Positions 10,723 to 21,690 of a stretch of DNA of 64,000 nucleotides are shown here, one piece after another. Location of the stretch: the NCBI GenBank assembly GCA_034509495.1, contig CM067513.1:24054169-24118168 (forward strand), in the 5' to 3' direction. This DNA comes from Acestrorhynchus altus. Lineage: Eukaryota; Chordata; Actinopteri; Characiformes; Acestrorhynchidae. Each line of letters opens with the position of its first letter. Positions within the stretch are counted from its first letter, which is position 1. Position numbers and translations under genes: made by a program. A model generated the notes under the pieces. It worked only from the letters and a program-made list of their open reading frames with translations, ran no database searches and was not told the DNA's origin.

Positions 10723-11145
10723 TCAATGGTGACGGGTTTTGTGAACCATCCCCACACCTACCATTGATGATGTGCTGTATATCAGGATATCATCCAGGTA
10801 GATGAATACATAACTGTCCAGAGCCTCCATAAGGACCTTATTGTTGTATGGCTGGAAGACAGCAGGGACATTCATCAAACTGAATGGCATGACAAGATAT
10901 TCATAGTGGCCAGACAAGGTGATGAGTGGAAGATGGTATCTGGCCACTACAAGTATCTTGTCATGCCATTCAGTTTGATGAAAGCCCCTGACCCTGATCC
11001 TGACCAGATTGTAGGTGCTGTGCATGGTTGCTTGCTGCTGTTCCTGACAAGGAGGACAGGTCCCAGGCAGGAGGTTGATGTCATATGAACTGTGAGGGGT
11101 AGCAGCTGGACTTTCATTTTGCTGAAAACCTCCCAGAGATCTCAA
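10723..11145 (-). pseudogene. Ty3/gypsy reverse transcriptase fragment
   Basis: Conserved gypsy RT words on the minus strand: YNLVRIR, SGHYEYLVMPFSLMNVPAVF and YVFIYLDDILIYS, the last containing the YLDD catalytic site. Between YNLVRIR and SGHYEYL lies about 15 residues of unrelated peptide. These arise because a copy of the SGHYEYLVMPF-coding DNA sits there in the opposite orientation. The fingers region and everything after the active site are lost. It cannot encode an active enzyme. Confidence 0.8.
10873..10980. repeat. 42-bp inverted duplication inside the gypsy RT
   Basis: Arms 10873-10914 and 10939-10980 are reverse complements with 3 mismatches in 42 bp, separated by 24 nt. The left arm, read on the minus strand, encodes SGHYEYLVMPFSLM; the right arm, read on the plus strand, encodes SGHYKYLVMPFSLM preceded by GDEWKM. 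Both arms are the same gypsy RT segment facing each other. Confidence 0.9.
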
Positions 11146-11164
11146 TAGTCCTTGGGATCTTGGG

Positions 11165-11572
11165 CTAGGTCAGTACCTCCAGGACTGTTGTCAGCAAATT
11201 GAGGCAGGTGGAGCTGCAGGATGAGCCCCACTTGAGAATGGTTAGGGTGAGCCAGTCCATATGGGCCAGTTGAGCCAGTCCACTGGCAGCAACTGCTATT
11301 TGGGAGTACAAAGGATATACAGCATGATCTGCTCTGTGTGGGACCTGAGAATCAGTAGCTGCAATAGGTAGTGGTTCCATAAAATGGACCAGTGGCTGGG
11401 CCAGCTTCCTGACCAAACCATCATCCAAGTTTTCTACCACTCCAGAGTCAAGGAAGGCAGCAAGACTAACCTCTGCAGAGGAGGAACGCCCTACATCCTC
11501 CAACTTCAGTCCCATAACATGAGCAGGTAGTGATGGCTCAGCCTGTGGAGCCATTAGAGCAAGGATGACCAT
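11165..11572 (-). pseudogene. Ty3/gypsy protease-region fragment
   Basis: The minus-strand frame contains AFLDSGVVENLDDGLVRKL followed by PLPIAATDSQV. This is the layout of a retroelement aspartic protease, with DSG matching the D-S/T-G active site and the ALDG-like strand after it. The position directly upstream of the RT fragment supports this. The frame ends without joining the RT. The fit is by motif and context only. Confidence 0.6.
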
Positions 11573-12109
11573 GGGCTACTCCTGGGGAGATTCGGAAGTG
11601 GGCTGGCTAATAATCCTCTCAGGCTGTACAGCTGAGTGTGGATCATTTGCAGAGCTTGTTCATGCCTCCCACTTTCACTGGTGTGGAAAACAAACAAAAG
11701 ACTGCCTAGAACAGGCTGCCCCAAGGAAAGTGGGGAACACAAAAAGATTAACATCCCAAAGTCAGTAAAGATAACAATATTCAAAAGCAGTGCTTGGTCA
11801 CATGAATAAAAAGAAGGAAAACTTGAAGGAGAACTAAAGAAAGACTGTAGGGAGTTTGAAGGGACATGCCAACACTTTCTACCTGAAATGAACAGCATAG
11901 AGACATTATCTAATACAGAGACAAACCCAGGATACTGTGCTCATAGGAATTATATAGCCCTGCAACCAGCTGATGCTGATCAGGCCTAATTAGCTGTCTG
12001 ATACAGGGCTACACCGCCCCCTAGTGGTTGGAGGAGGCCTTGTCCTGGAGCCAACCCTTCCATATTTCTAATCTTGGAAGAAGAAATTTTCAGAGATTTT
12101 CACAGGTTC

Positions 12110-12490
12110 TTTGTCAGACCTGCATGCAGACTCCAACTGATCAGCAAATGGGAGGTGGTGGGGTGGGGAGGGGGGGGATTCATCCAATATCACTGACCCA
12201 GATATTGTTTTACAGAGGAAAGAAGGGGTTGTTTACTCTTTTCCTTTGCTCACAAAGTTATACTTTCAGAAAAAAAGTCCAGAGAAGGGGTAATACTGAT
12301 ACATACAAAAATAATAAAAATAATAAGGATTTGTTAAGTATTTTGAAGAATCTTATAATAAGTTTTACAAACATCCTTACAAATATCAAATCATTACAAA
12401 TAACTGATAAATAAATGATTGCAATTTCAGCTCAAACTTTGGATGATCAAAGCTCTGGATCAATTTCCAACAGGATTTCTGAATATAGCA
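12110..12490. repeat. Dispersed repeat DR2, copy 1
   Basis: Homologous to 44390-44920: shared landmarks are CCTGCATGCAGACTC, CACTGACCCAGATATTG, TTTACAGAGGAAA, TTTGCTCACA, AATACTGATACATAC, TTACAAATAACT and GATCAATTTCCAACAGGATT. There is no convincing frame, terminal repeat or tail. I do not recognise the family. Confidence 0.6.
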
Positions 12491-13028
12491 ACTGAAACAC
12501 AGTCAGTTATACAAATATTTAAGTTTTGTTCATTTTTACATCACAAAGACAAATTACAGTAGCCTATGATCTCATGAAAATAATAATATCTGGCATCTGT
12601 GACTGTCTCCTATAAATACTTTTCACATTTTGGGTGAAGAAAAGTACATCAAATTATGAAAACATCCCACATAATTGGCCTAGGATTTGACAGGTTAGTA
12701 CTGTATACAAAGCCTACATTATCTCAATGGGAAAAAAATGACCTGGGCATGTTACAAATGCATTCTTTTGGTATTTTGAGGTTGAACATTTGTCACAATC
12801 TATGCATGACCTTTTCCACACAAATAAAATCAAATCTAAAATAAAAGATTTTGTAAAAGATCACAAAAAACTGTTTGTGGACGGACCATGGAAAGGTCTT
12901 TGACAATTAATGTCAAAATAATTTCAGTTTGTAAATCTAATAGACCTCACGGTTGATCTATTTTGAGCGTATATTAAACTTCACTGGGATGCATCCTCAA
13001 AAGCCAAAATGCCTCCATACATATGTCA

Positions 13029-13030
<2 letters not shown>

Positions 13031-13086
<56 letters not shown>
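13031..13086. repeat. (TG)n microsatellite
   Basis: About 28 uninterrupted TG dinucleotides. Confidence 0.97.
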
Positions 13087-13087
<1 letters not shown>

Positions 13088-13279
13088 CCTGTGAGGCCCT
13101 GGGCTTGAGGGAAGGCTATGTCCTTGGCTGACGAGTCAGTGTGTCGGCTATGACAGAGAGTGATGGAGCGGGCGAGAGGGAACAGTTCCCTGAAAGCCTG
13201 ATTTCCCTGGGTTCTCTCTGGTTCAGCTTCCTCTCCCTCTGCCTGCTTAGAGCTGAATAATGAGTCTGTTGAAAAGAGA

Positions 13280-13280
<1 letters not shown>

Positions 13281-13348
<68 letters not shown>
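13281..13348. repeat. (GT)n microsatellite
   Basis: About 33 GT dinucleotides, ending in a TCTGTGGGTGTG interruption. The 195 bp between this and the preceding array are non-repetitive. Confidence 0.97.
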
Positions 13349-13349
<1 letters not shown>

Positions 13350-13639
13350 TGTGGGTGTGTAGCTTGGCTGCATGTTGACTGATATGGTAACAAAAATTAC
13401 AGTATTACAAAAAATGAAGTTTAATAAGTGATTTGAGAGGTGGAGCATGCCTGAAGACCTTTTTTTTGCTATCAGGTTCAGTCTTAAAAATTGTAAAAAA
13501 TGTTAAAAATCAGGTTTGAGCAAGATTTTGATTATTTTCCTTGGTCAGTATGTGCTGAAGCATCCCATTATAATTTAATGTAGTTTAAATATGTAGAAGA
13601 TTTCTTTTATTTTGTGGATAGGGATTTTGTTCTGATGTT

Positions 13640-14630
13640 TAGAGAGAGGTTGTTTTCCTGGCACCTGTATATTGGGAGGCTGACCTACTCTCTGCAAGTT
13701 GCTCCATCATCATTGGAGATCAGGCCTATGATAGCATTTGCAAAATTAACGATGTTGTAACAGTGTCTGGCTGTGTAGTCATGGTTGTATAGGGAATACA
13801 GGAGTGAACTGTATTCCATGAGCAACATTATCACATATGCGTTCTTCTTGTCCATGTGGGACGGGGCAGTGTGCAGAATGAGTGCAACAGTGGATCTGTT
13901 CTGCCTGTACGCAAATTGCAGTGGGGCCAGGGTGGCAGGCAGTGAAGAGCAGAAAAGGCCATGACCAGCCTCTCAAAGCACTTGTTTATGACAGAGGTCA
14001 GAGCGACCAGGCACCATTCATTTAAGCAAGTAATGCTGTCCCATTTTCAGAACAGGGATGATGGTTGCCAGTTGGAAGCAAGCTGGCATGACTTAGTGAC
14101 GTGTTAAAATACTTGAAGGATCTGGACATGTCAGCTACAGGATGGATTGGACTCAGTGGAAGACGCTTTTAGATGAATCACAGAACATCTCCCAGTCCAT
14201 GTGATCAAAATAATCCTGGAGTATGACCAGCAGTGAACCTCCTTGATGGTGGGCAATTTCATTTAAGTTCAGGCCTATAGGTGGGCAGGAGCAGGATAGT
14301 GAAATGAACTGATTTACCAAACAAAGGTCGGGGGAGGGCTTTGTATGCATCCCAGAATGTAGTGTAGCAATGGTCCAGCATTCATGATTTTCTTGTAATG
14401 CACATGATGTGTTTAAAAAAACTTTTGGAGCAACTTTCTTCAGGTTGGCTTTGTTAAAGTCCCCAACGATAATGAATGCAGCCTCCAGATGTGTGGTTTT
14501 CTGTTTGCTAATTTCCTTGTAGAGTTTCCCCAAGTGTAGATAAAGCCCGGTTTGTGGTGAGTGATCATCAATCTGATTTGTAGAAGTGTTTGTTGGCTGT
14601 GCAATAAACATGACTAACAGACACAATCAA
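13640..14630 (-). mobile_element. Degenerate CR1/Rex1-like LINE fragment
   Basis: The minus strand carries a LINE endonuclease remnant at 14630-14150 (AAFIIVGDFNKANLKKVAPK, with the GDFN block; later YFDHMDWEMF) followed by reverse transcriptase traces at 14010-13690. In the latter, VINKCFERLVMAF, a region ending PLQFAYRQ-like, and FANAIIGLISNDDGAT can be read across several frames. The part of RT between motif A and the active site is reduced and the active-site Asp pair is not preserved. This subfamily is distinct from the L2 element at 5750-8660 and from the fragment at 33330-34770. Confidence 0.7.
14150..14626 (-). pseudogene. LINE endonuclease remnant
   Basis: A 157-codon frame on the minus strand. 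Recognisable LINE endonuclease blocks are AAFIIVGDFNKANLKKV and, 60 residues on, LHSGMHTKPSPDLCLVNQF where the family normally has its Asp-rich and SDH blocks. SDH itself is not preserved. The N-terminal catalytic Asn and Glu blocks are absent. Confidence 0.65.
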
Positions 14631-14709
14631 CAGAAAACTACAAAAATTAGAGGGAGCTTGAGACATGACAGCCATGCTCAGGGCAATCTTGGAGCTTGTG
14701 CTTCAGGTG

Positions 14710-14890
14710 AAATCACAGCTCATTCAGTTTAAAATAAGGAAACGCTGTCACATGAAAAAGATAGGGCACCCCATTAACACATAAACATAACCATAAACAT
14801 ATGGACATTTGATCCTCTTTGAACTATACTGAGAGATGGAAGCTGAAGAAGGTGTAGAAATGTCTTTTAAACATCATTTAACTGTCATGA
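14710..14890. mobile_element. Tc1-A terminal fragment
   Basis: Shares TCACATGAAAAAGATAG, ATAAACATATGGACATTTGA, ACTGAGAGATGGA and AAATGTCTTTTAAACATCAT with other Tc1-A remnants at 8680 and 50030-50100. Non-coding terminal region only. Confidence 0.5.
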
Positions 14891-15024
14891 TGATGCATGT
14901 GCATATGGAAATATAGCATTTAGTCACTGATCTACATTAGCAGATGGAACAAATCTACACTACAATTCTTGTTTTTCTTGATAATATAGGATTGTTGAAA
15001 CCATTCTCTGTCTGGTAAGAGATG

Positions 15025-15030
15025 CACACA

Positions 15031-15074
<44 letters not shown>
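15025..15074. repeat. (CA)n microsatellite
   Basis: About 24 CA dinucleotides with one CCA interruption near the start. A second short AC run sits at 15281-15300. Confidence 0.97.
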
Positions 15075-15079
<5 letters not shown>

Positions 15080-15174
15080 TTGAGTAGTGAGTAAAGTGCA
15101 GATGCAGAAAGAGTTGGTGTGAAGGTGTGATGAAACACATTGTGACAAACTGTGGATTGGACACTGTGTTACTA

Positions 15175-15280
15175 ACTGTTTAGCAGCCTGATGGCCTGGG
15201 GGAAGAAGCTGTCTTGGAACTAGTTAGATCTGGTCCTCATGCCTCTGTACCTCCCACCGCTGGGAGGTACATACACTTAT
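15175..15280 (-). mobile_element. LINE 3'-end fragment
   Basis: The words AGCCTGATGGCCTGGGGGAA, GAAGCTGTC and CTCTGTACCTCCC are typical of 3' regions of fish L2/Rex1-type LINEs, read here on the minus strand. It is about 100 bp, too short to place in a subfamily. Confidence 0.4.
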
Positions 15281-15789
15281 ATACACACACACACACACAC
15301 CATTTGTCACCAGACTGACATCGGATAACTTAGCTAGCTTAGCTGACTAGACTAACTTCTGAATGTTTGAGATTGATTGTTAATAAAGTAATAAAGACTG
15401 AGGACTGAAAGGCTTGTGAACTTTGCATTTGCCTCAAAAATCCACCTTAAAGTTGTTTTCTGACCCATTAAAGGTGTTAAGATTAGTAGTTCAGGTTTTA
15501 TGCCAAATTTGTATTTTATAAATATTATGTAAATCAGACCTCAGACAATGATTGCCTTTATATGTCTCAGAAATTAAAATTAGTGAGCAAAGATTTATTT
15601 TTTAGAATTTAGTTTTCTCACATAGCTTGAAGAAGGAGTTCATATTGCTGCTGTAAATGGGCAAATAAATCTTCAGAGACAAACATGGTTGTGAACATTT
15701 GGGCTAAGCCCCCGCTGTTAAAATGTCTGGCTGGCAACCCCTCAAAAATGACTTTAGAATTGTAAATACTAATTCTTCCACTCATTTGA

Positions 15790-16030
15790 CCCACTGCGTT
15801 ATGCTCACATGGGAATTCGACCTCCACATTTTACCCATCCACACACGGTGAAACACATACACACTAGTGAATTCACACACCAGGGGACAGTGAGCATATG
15901 TGCACCCAGGGAGCAGCTGGGGAGTTCAGTGCCTTGCTCAAGAGCACTTTAATCATGTCCTGCCAGTTCAGGGATTTGAACCCGCAACCTTCTAGTCACA
16001 AGGCTGGTCCTAGTAAGAGCAGCTGTTAGC
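15790..16030 (-). mobile_element. tRNA-derived SINE, minus strand
   Basis: Read on the minus strand, it starts near 16025 with a tRNA-like head. This includes a box-B-like GGTTCAAATCC (plus 15972-15982, written GGATTTGAACC) preceded by GTGACTAGAAGGTTGCGG. A body follows with CTCTTGAGCAAGGCACTGAA, GAGCTGCTCCCTGGGTGCA-type sequence and ACTAGTGTGTATGTG. A second copy of the same head and body lies on the plus strand at 60495-60625. A functional tRNA is excluded because no cloverleaf folds from it. Confidence 0.65.
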
Positions 16031-16119
16031 TAATAAGAGATATTCCAAGAATGTTATTAATGTAGTAAACAGACACCAAGGCAGCAAAAATGGGTTAATC
16101 TGGTTGTGTAAAGACTTCC

Positions 16120-16425
16120 ACCCCTTCAGAGGATGTTCTCTGAATCCCCTGCCACCCATTAGAGGCTCACCTCAGGTTCCCCAACATCCATACAGAGGCT
16201 GACCCCAGGTTCCCTGACATCCCTTCAGAGGTTGAACCCCAGTTCCCTAACATCCCTTCAGAGGCTGACCTCGGGTTCCCCTGCCACACCTTCAGAGGCT
16301 GACATCGGAATCCTCTACCACCCTTCAGAGGCTGTTCTCAGATTTTTCTGCCACCCCTTCAGAGGCTGAGCTTGAAATCCTCTGCCACCCTTCAGAGGCT
16401 GTTCTCAGATTTCCCTGCCACACAT
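16120..16425. repeat. 34-bp minisatellite
   Basis: Nine tandem units spaced 32-34 bp, each anchored by CCTTCAGAGG(C/T)TG and containing a CCCTGCCACC or CCCTAACATC block. Unit starts are near 16123, 16156, 16190, 16222, 16256, 16289, 16323, 16357 and 16390. The left units resemble each other more than the right ones, indicating at least two sub-variants. Confidence 0.85.
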
Positions 16426-16559
16426 CTGCCTGCTACTGGACATGGCTTAGCTGCCCACCTTGCTTTGGACCAGATGCCTACTTGCTATCACCAATTAGCT
16501 AGAAATTTACATGCCCCTAATTATCTGCTGCTATCATTAGTCCAGTACATCTGAGCAGA

Positions 16560-16815
16560 CATGTGGTGGTCCAGTGTCTCCTTATCAATAATCTATAACT
16601 AGTTTGACCACAGAAGAATTGGTCCCTCCTTTCTGAGTGTGGTTCCTTCCAAGGTTACAGTTCTAATGGAATGTTTCCCTGCTACTATCACTCTTTGGCT
16701 TATGTTTTTATGCTTTGTGTGTTGATTGTTTTATTTTGTGTGTTGATTGTTGATTGCTTTGTGACATCAATAGTAAAATCAATATACAAATAAAATGTAT
16801 TTGATTTAATGTGAT
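16560..16815 (+). mobile_element. Retroelement 3' tail, copy 1
   Basis: GTGTGGTTCCTTCCAAGGTT is followed by TTGTGACATCAATAGTAAAA and an AT-rich end AATATACAAATAAAATGTATTTGATTT. The end matches the tails at 21595-21690 and 43270-43355, which share the order 'CTGTAAAGCTGCT, TGTGAC, ATACAAATAAA, TTGATTTGATT'. This looks like the 3' end of one family of retroposon. Confidence 0.5.
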
Positions 16816-17237
16816 TTGATGATGTATGTTTGTTTTGTGCATTTTTTTTTCAGTATACTGACCATATCCCTGACCCAGAGTAGCACACTGTGATACAATT
16901 TATCATAAAAACATAGCTTTTCACTGCCGCTCCTGCTCCTGCTGAACTGCTGAGTCTTCTGCTGTGTGAGAATTATACTTTCCATTCCTCCTCCTTACCT
17001 ATCATAAATAGTCCTGGATGGAAATTGAGTGTCAGTAGTTTTCTGTGTTCCATCTATTAAATATTAATTGCAGGGGGACGTTTGGTCAGAAGAGCATAAT
17101 CATCTCCAACAAGCTGACAGCTTTCTTTAATACATGAAGCACGCTCCTGCAGAGTGCAGGCGTGAGCTGTATGATGGGACAGAGAATGTAAATGACTTTT
17201 CTGAGAGGGCAGTCCATTTGTACCTAAACAGCTCAAC

Positions 17238-17250
17238 GAGAGAGAGAGAG

Positions 17251-17294
<44 letters not shown>
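17238..17294. repeat. (GA)n microsatellite
   Basis: About 28 GA dinucleotides with a single AGCGAG interruption. Confidence 0.97.
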
Positions 17295-17295
<1 letters not shown>

Positions 17296-17570
17296 ACAGA
17301 TGAAGCATGATGACTCAGCATTCTGTTCCATTCTGCATTTAATTGGGATATGGTCAAGTGAGCAGTTTTGAATAATGACCTCTGAAGGTCGGGTTTTGAA
17401 CATTCTGGGGTAGAGACAACAGTATGTTTGGGGAACTCCACTCTATATTGTTTTGTACACTGGATGTGGAGGGACTGCCCTGTGTTCTTTGGGAAGAAAC
17501 AAAATACTGAATCAAGGGTCTTTAATAGTTGGACCACAGTATATGGATGCTGTTCTCTCCCGACCTGGAC

Positions 17571-18850
17571 CTACACTGCACATGGAAATGATTCACAGTG
17601 CTTCACCTTAACCACATTTTGTTATGTTACAGCTTTTCTTCAATTATCAAAATTTATACTTCAAAATTGAGTAGATTCATTTTGCCCCTCAAAACTCTAC
17701 ACATAATACTTTATGATACAGTGAGAAAAGTTTGTTTGAAATCTTTGCAAATTGACTAAAAATAAATCAAAAATATAGTTTATGTACATAAGTATTCACA
17801 GCCTTTGTCGTGACACTCAAAATTGAGTTCTAATTGTCTGTAGACTTCTGAGACAGGATTATATCGAGACACAGATCTGCGAAAGGGTACAGAAACATTT
17901 CTGCTGCACGGTCCCAATGAAGCTTCCAATGAGCACAGTGGCCTCCCTCATCCATAAATTGGGAACCACCAGGACTCTTTCTAGAGGTGGCCACCTGGCC
18001 AAACTGAGTTATAGAGGGACCTCACTAAGAGGGAGGTGACTAAGAACCTAATGGTTACTCTGACAGAGCTCCAAAATTGCTCTGTGGAGGGAGGAGAAGG
18101 ACAACAATTTCTGCAGCACTCTACCAATCAGGTCTGCATTGTAGAGTGACCAGACCAAAGCCACTCTTCATTCAAAGGCTCATGACAGCAAATCTGGAGT
18201 TTTTCAAAAGACATTGAAAGGACTCTCAGACTTTGAGAAACAAAATTATCTGGTCTGATGAAAGAGATTGAACTCTTTGGCCTCAGTGCTAAGCATCATG
18301 TTTGGGGGAAACCAAGTACTGCTTGTCACCTAGCCAGTACCATTCCTACAGTGAAGCATGGTGGTTCCAGCATCTTGATGTTTTCTTCAGCAGGAGCTGA
18401 GAGACTAGTCAATGTGGGGGAAAGATGATTGTAGCGATGTACAGAGACATCTTTGATAATAACCTGCTCTGGGATACCCTGGGACAAAGGTTTATAACAA
18501 AGGAGTGGCTTTGCCCCAGACCTGAACCCACCTGAACATCTCTGGACATATGTAAAAATGTCTTGAGGTTGAGAAGTTCTGCAAAGAAGAATGGGAGAAC
18601 TTCCCAAAAGCAGGTATGTCAAGATTTTAGCATCATATTCAAAAGACTTGAGGCTGTATTTGCTGCCAAAGGTGTGTTTAATTTTTAACAAATTTGCAAA
18701 TATTTCAAACAAACTTTCACTATGTTGTTGTTGGTTATTATAGAATTATGAGGGACAAAATCCATTTAATTCATTTTGCAATAAGGCTGTTAAAAAACAA
18801 AATGTGGAAAATGTGAAGCACTGTGAATACTTTCTGGATGCACTGTGTAG
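17571..18850 (+). mobile_element. Near full-length Tc1-like transposon (family Tc1-B), dead
   Basis: Terminal inverted repeats: the left end CTACACTGCACATGGAAATG followed by ATTCACAGTGCTTCACC and CCACATTTTGTTATGTTAC pairs with the right end, whose reverse complement reads CTACACAGTGCATCCAGAAA, GTATTCACAGTGCTTCAC and CCACATTTTG. A transposase relic fills the interior on the plus strand. The length (about 1.28 kb) is normal for autonomous Tc1 elements, so both ends and the body are present, but stops and frameshifts disable it. Confidence 0.85.
17860..18530 (+). pseudogene. Tc1-like transposase relic
   Basis: Across several plus-strand frames one can read VASLIHKLGTTRTLSRGGHL and AKLSYRG (second half of the paired DNA-binding domain), then IIWSDER and VWGKPSTA (catalytic core around the first DDE-region Asp), then TVKHGGSSIL. 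These occur in the correct order for a Tc1 transposase. In-frame stops, for example after the SYRG block, prevent expression. Such an enzyme would cut at the inverted repeats and insert at TA. Confidence 0.75.
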
Positions 18851-19951
18851 TATTCCAAACTACTTGGTTATTGAGAAGAAGTATTCAGAAAACTGCATAA
18901 CTTTTCTAGCCTTTATGGTACATCTTTAGCACTCCAGGAAAGATGCAAATGAATCGCATGCATTGTAAATGACATGTGTGATGCCCCTCCCATCTGGGCT
19001 TTCCCCCACTCTCCTCTGTTTGTAGCATTTACAGCAAGTGGATTGGTTCTTTTTTGTTGGAAGGGTGTGACTTTATACATAATGCTATGTGAGAATGAAT
19101 GAGTGGTCTCCTCATTTTTAATGTGTGGTGACACACAGGAAAGAGGAGAAAAACAGCAGTGGGAGAAGAAAGCGTTTCAGGGGAAAGTTAATTGACATGG
19201 TGGCTCTAAGTAGAAAAAAGTGGAGCGAAAAACAAGCTTTTAATCCAGAATGGACTTGTACTGGTTTAGTTTTCTCACAGCCATTTCTAAACCAGTATGT
19301 AGAGTGCCACTACAATAAAAGTTATTTAGCACTTTAAGATGAAGAGTTTCTGCTTTATCTCAATTATTTTATTAATTTATTAATAATTCATTTATTTAAA
19401 GTATTTGTTATTTATAAATGCCCCACATTCAGTGTGAAAACTGATATATACATTTCAGTTTAAATATACTGATGTTTCTGTATCATTTAAATTATTATTT
19501 AATAAATGTGATATCACAAATAATAAGAATTGATATCACCTAACTAATAGAGAAGCTAGACATTATGATGTTCTGAATCTCAACTTGAAATTTCCTGTAA
19601 CTGGACATTATTGAATTTTAATACTAGCTCATCTAAAAATAGAAAATTGTGAAAAGTTTGTTTGTTCATAATTTATTTAAAAAATGTAAACATCATATAT
19701 TTTATATCCCTTACATGTAAAGTGCCATTTTAAGCCTTTTTTGTTTTAATATTGATATTGTCTGATTAGTCATTTATTCAAGCTGAAATGTTTGATATGC
19801 TCCAACTGGGCTGAAATGTGATTGGAGAAAGTAAATCATATAAAATGGATATAACTTGACTCGTCACATTTCTTGCTGCAGTTGCTGAAGTTTAATTAGT
19901 AGTTTATTTGGGTTTTGGTGTTGGGTCAGCATATTTGTTTTTCTTCCAGCC
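18851..19951. other. Gene-free AT-rich stretch
   Basis: No repeat family member or exon was recognised. 18860-19340 has mixed composition; 19340-19800 is strongly AT-rich with many TTATTTA-type words. Confidence 0.4.
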
Positions 19952-20230
19952 TACATTATATGGAGAAAAGTATTGGGACACCTGTTCATTCATTGTTTTG
20001 TATGGGATCAATGGGTTTTTTTTGTATGTTTGTTTGTTTGTTTTTTGTATTTTTAAAAAAAGGTTATTCTGCTTTTGTTGGAGATACTGCCTCTACTGTC
20101 CAGGGAAGAATTTCTATTAGATTTTAGAGCACTGTAAGGATTTGATTGTATTCAGCAATATAAGCATTAGAGAGGTCAGGACATTCCTCACGAATCCTCC
20201 AACTCATCCCAGAAATCCTGGATGAAGCAC
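19952..20230 (+). mobile_element. MITE family M1, left half
   Basis: Starts with the family terminus TACATTATATGGAGAAAAGT, then ATTGGGACACCTGTTC. After a T-rich insertion near 20020-20070 it continues with TAGATTTTAGAGCA, GATTTGATTG, AGAGAGGTCAGGACAT and CCAACTCATCCCAGAAA. The right half seen at 769-1064 is missing. Confidence 0.65.
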
Positions 20231-20695
20231 AATAATTATTAACAGAAATGATCTTAAGCCAAACTTTGTGATCTTGTTTTAGCCAAATGGAAAAACAAAC
20301 CATAACCGATCTGGCATGGAATGGTACAACACAGCGGTAAAGTGGAAAAAGTGGTCATAGGGTATATAACTCTGCTCTGATATTACCATGAGCATCAATG
20401 TTCACATCAGATCAGATAATGTTGTTTCATTCAGTCATTTGACAGTTACAATGTAAACTGCCTAGTGATGGATTACAGCAGGCATGTCTGATATTATACA
20501 GCACTGCAGTGAACATGTTTCCAGCCCTTGTGCACAGCTGGCTCTGGAGGAGATGACATCAGAACTAGCAGATGTATGTAAGGACATCACAGCGATGAAG
20601 CTTATGATGATGATGATGGTGAGGCTAAGGAGGGTGCCCGTCACTGTGATGACAGTACTGCCACTGAAGACTGCATACACAAGTTGCTTCAGGTC

Positions 20696-20702
<7 letters not shown>

Positions 20703-20787
<85 letters not shown>
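20703..20787. repeat. (TG)n microsatellite
   Basis: About 42 uninterrupted TG dinucleotides. Confidence 0.97.
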
Positions 20788-20789
<2 letters not shown>

Positions 20790-20895
20790 GCTTGCTCAGA
20801 AGCACACAGGGGTGAATAATTCAGAGGAACAGAGAGCCCAGCTTGAGATGACTCCTGTCTGAAGAGTGACATAGGCTCAGAGGAAAACGACATAC

Positions 20896-20898
<3 letters not shown>

Positions 20899-20973
<75 letters not shown>
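20899..20973. repeat. (GT)n microsatellite
   Basis: About 37 GT dinucleotides, ending GTGCATGCATGCGTGTG. Only about 110 bp separate it from the previous array, in the same orientation. Confidence 0.97.
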
Positions 20974-20974
<1 letters not shown>

Positions 20975-21594
20975 ATGCATGCGTGTGTGCAAGCAATCTA
21001 GTAAGAAGAAGAAAACTGCCCCATAATGTATCCTGCTTTGTCCCTGCAGTCATGGGACGTGTCGAGTGTGAGACAGAGAGGAAATGGCCTGGTTTCGGCA
21101 GACCCCTCTGTGCCACAGTTCTATTTGAGGAGCTTAAAGTGCTCAGTTTTGTGCCTCCTAACCTTGAGCGAGGAAGGACAGGAGTGCTGCTTTTCATCCC
21201 TTCACTCCTTCTCTCCCCACTGATCAGAGCACAAGGCCTTGTCTCCTCACTCTGATGAATATTTGATGAGGGTTTTGTTCTGCGGCACTCCCATCTCCAT
21301 CTCTCTTGTGGTCCTTTTCCCTCTCTCTGTCCTTTTCTCCCTATCAGTCTCTTTGTGTCTTGCTTTCTGAAGCTGTAGGAGTTGTGCTGATGTACCTGCT
21401 TCACTTAAAGAAACATAATGTTGTCATTATACCATAAGGCCTCTTCTGGTCTTCTGCTTTTAAAATTTTACAATTTCATTTTATGTTAAAGCCCCTGTCT
21501 TATTTTCATGATTCTCTTAACTATTAAATGTATTTTTTGTGAATTTACTGTGAATTGGTAGAGAAAAAATAATGTTAGTCTTTTCTTTATTTAT

Positions 21595-21690
21595 TAATTA
21601 ATTTTATTTCTGTGAAGCTGCTCTGTGACAACTCCAGTTGTGAAGAGTGCTATAAAAATAAATTTTGATTTGATTTGATTTTCTGTGGAG
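21595..21690 (+). mobile_element. Retroelement 3' tail, copy 2
   Basis: Contains TTTCTGTGAAGCTGCTCTGT, GACAACTCCAGTTGTGAAGA, GTGCTATAAAAATAAATTTT and a (GATTT)-type tail GATTTGATTTGATTTT. The best preserved of the three tails in the window. Confidence 0.55.

Larger units (their letters stand above)
10720..11575 (-). mobile_element. Ty3/gypsy LTR retrotransposon pol fragment
   Basis: Minus-strand order is protease then reverse transcriptase, as in Ty3/gypsy pol. The two are separated by only a few tens of bases, so most of the protease-RT linker and the RT fingers are missing. No LTR, integrase or RNase H was recognised nearby. Part of the RT is duplicated in inverted orientation. This is an old, non-functional relic. 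Confidence 0.75.

Noticed and set aside
21026..21060. TTTGTCCCTGCAG followed by ATGGGACGTGTCGAG, looking like a splice acceptor and exon
   Set aside because: No donor, no conserved peptide and no partner exon nearby. A pyrimidine tract with CAG is expected often by chance in 64 kb.
20462..21404. Several open frames of 100-176 codons on both strands around the TG arrays
   Set aside because: They depend on (TG)n/(CA)n translating as Cys-Val or His-Thr. The flanking peptides have no recognisable domain, although one membrane-like segment is kept as a low-interest finding.
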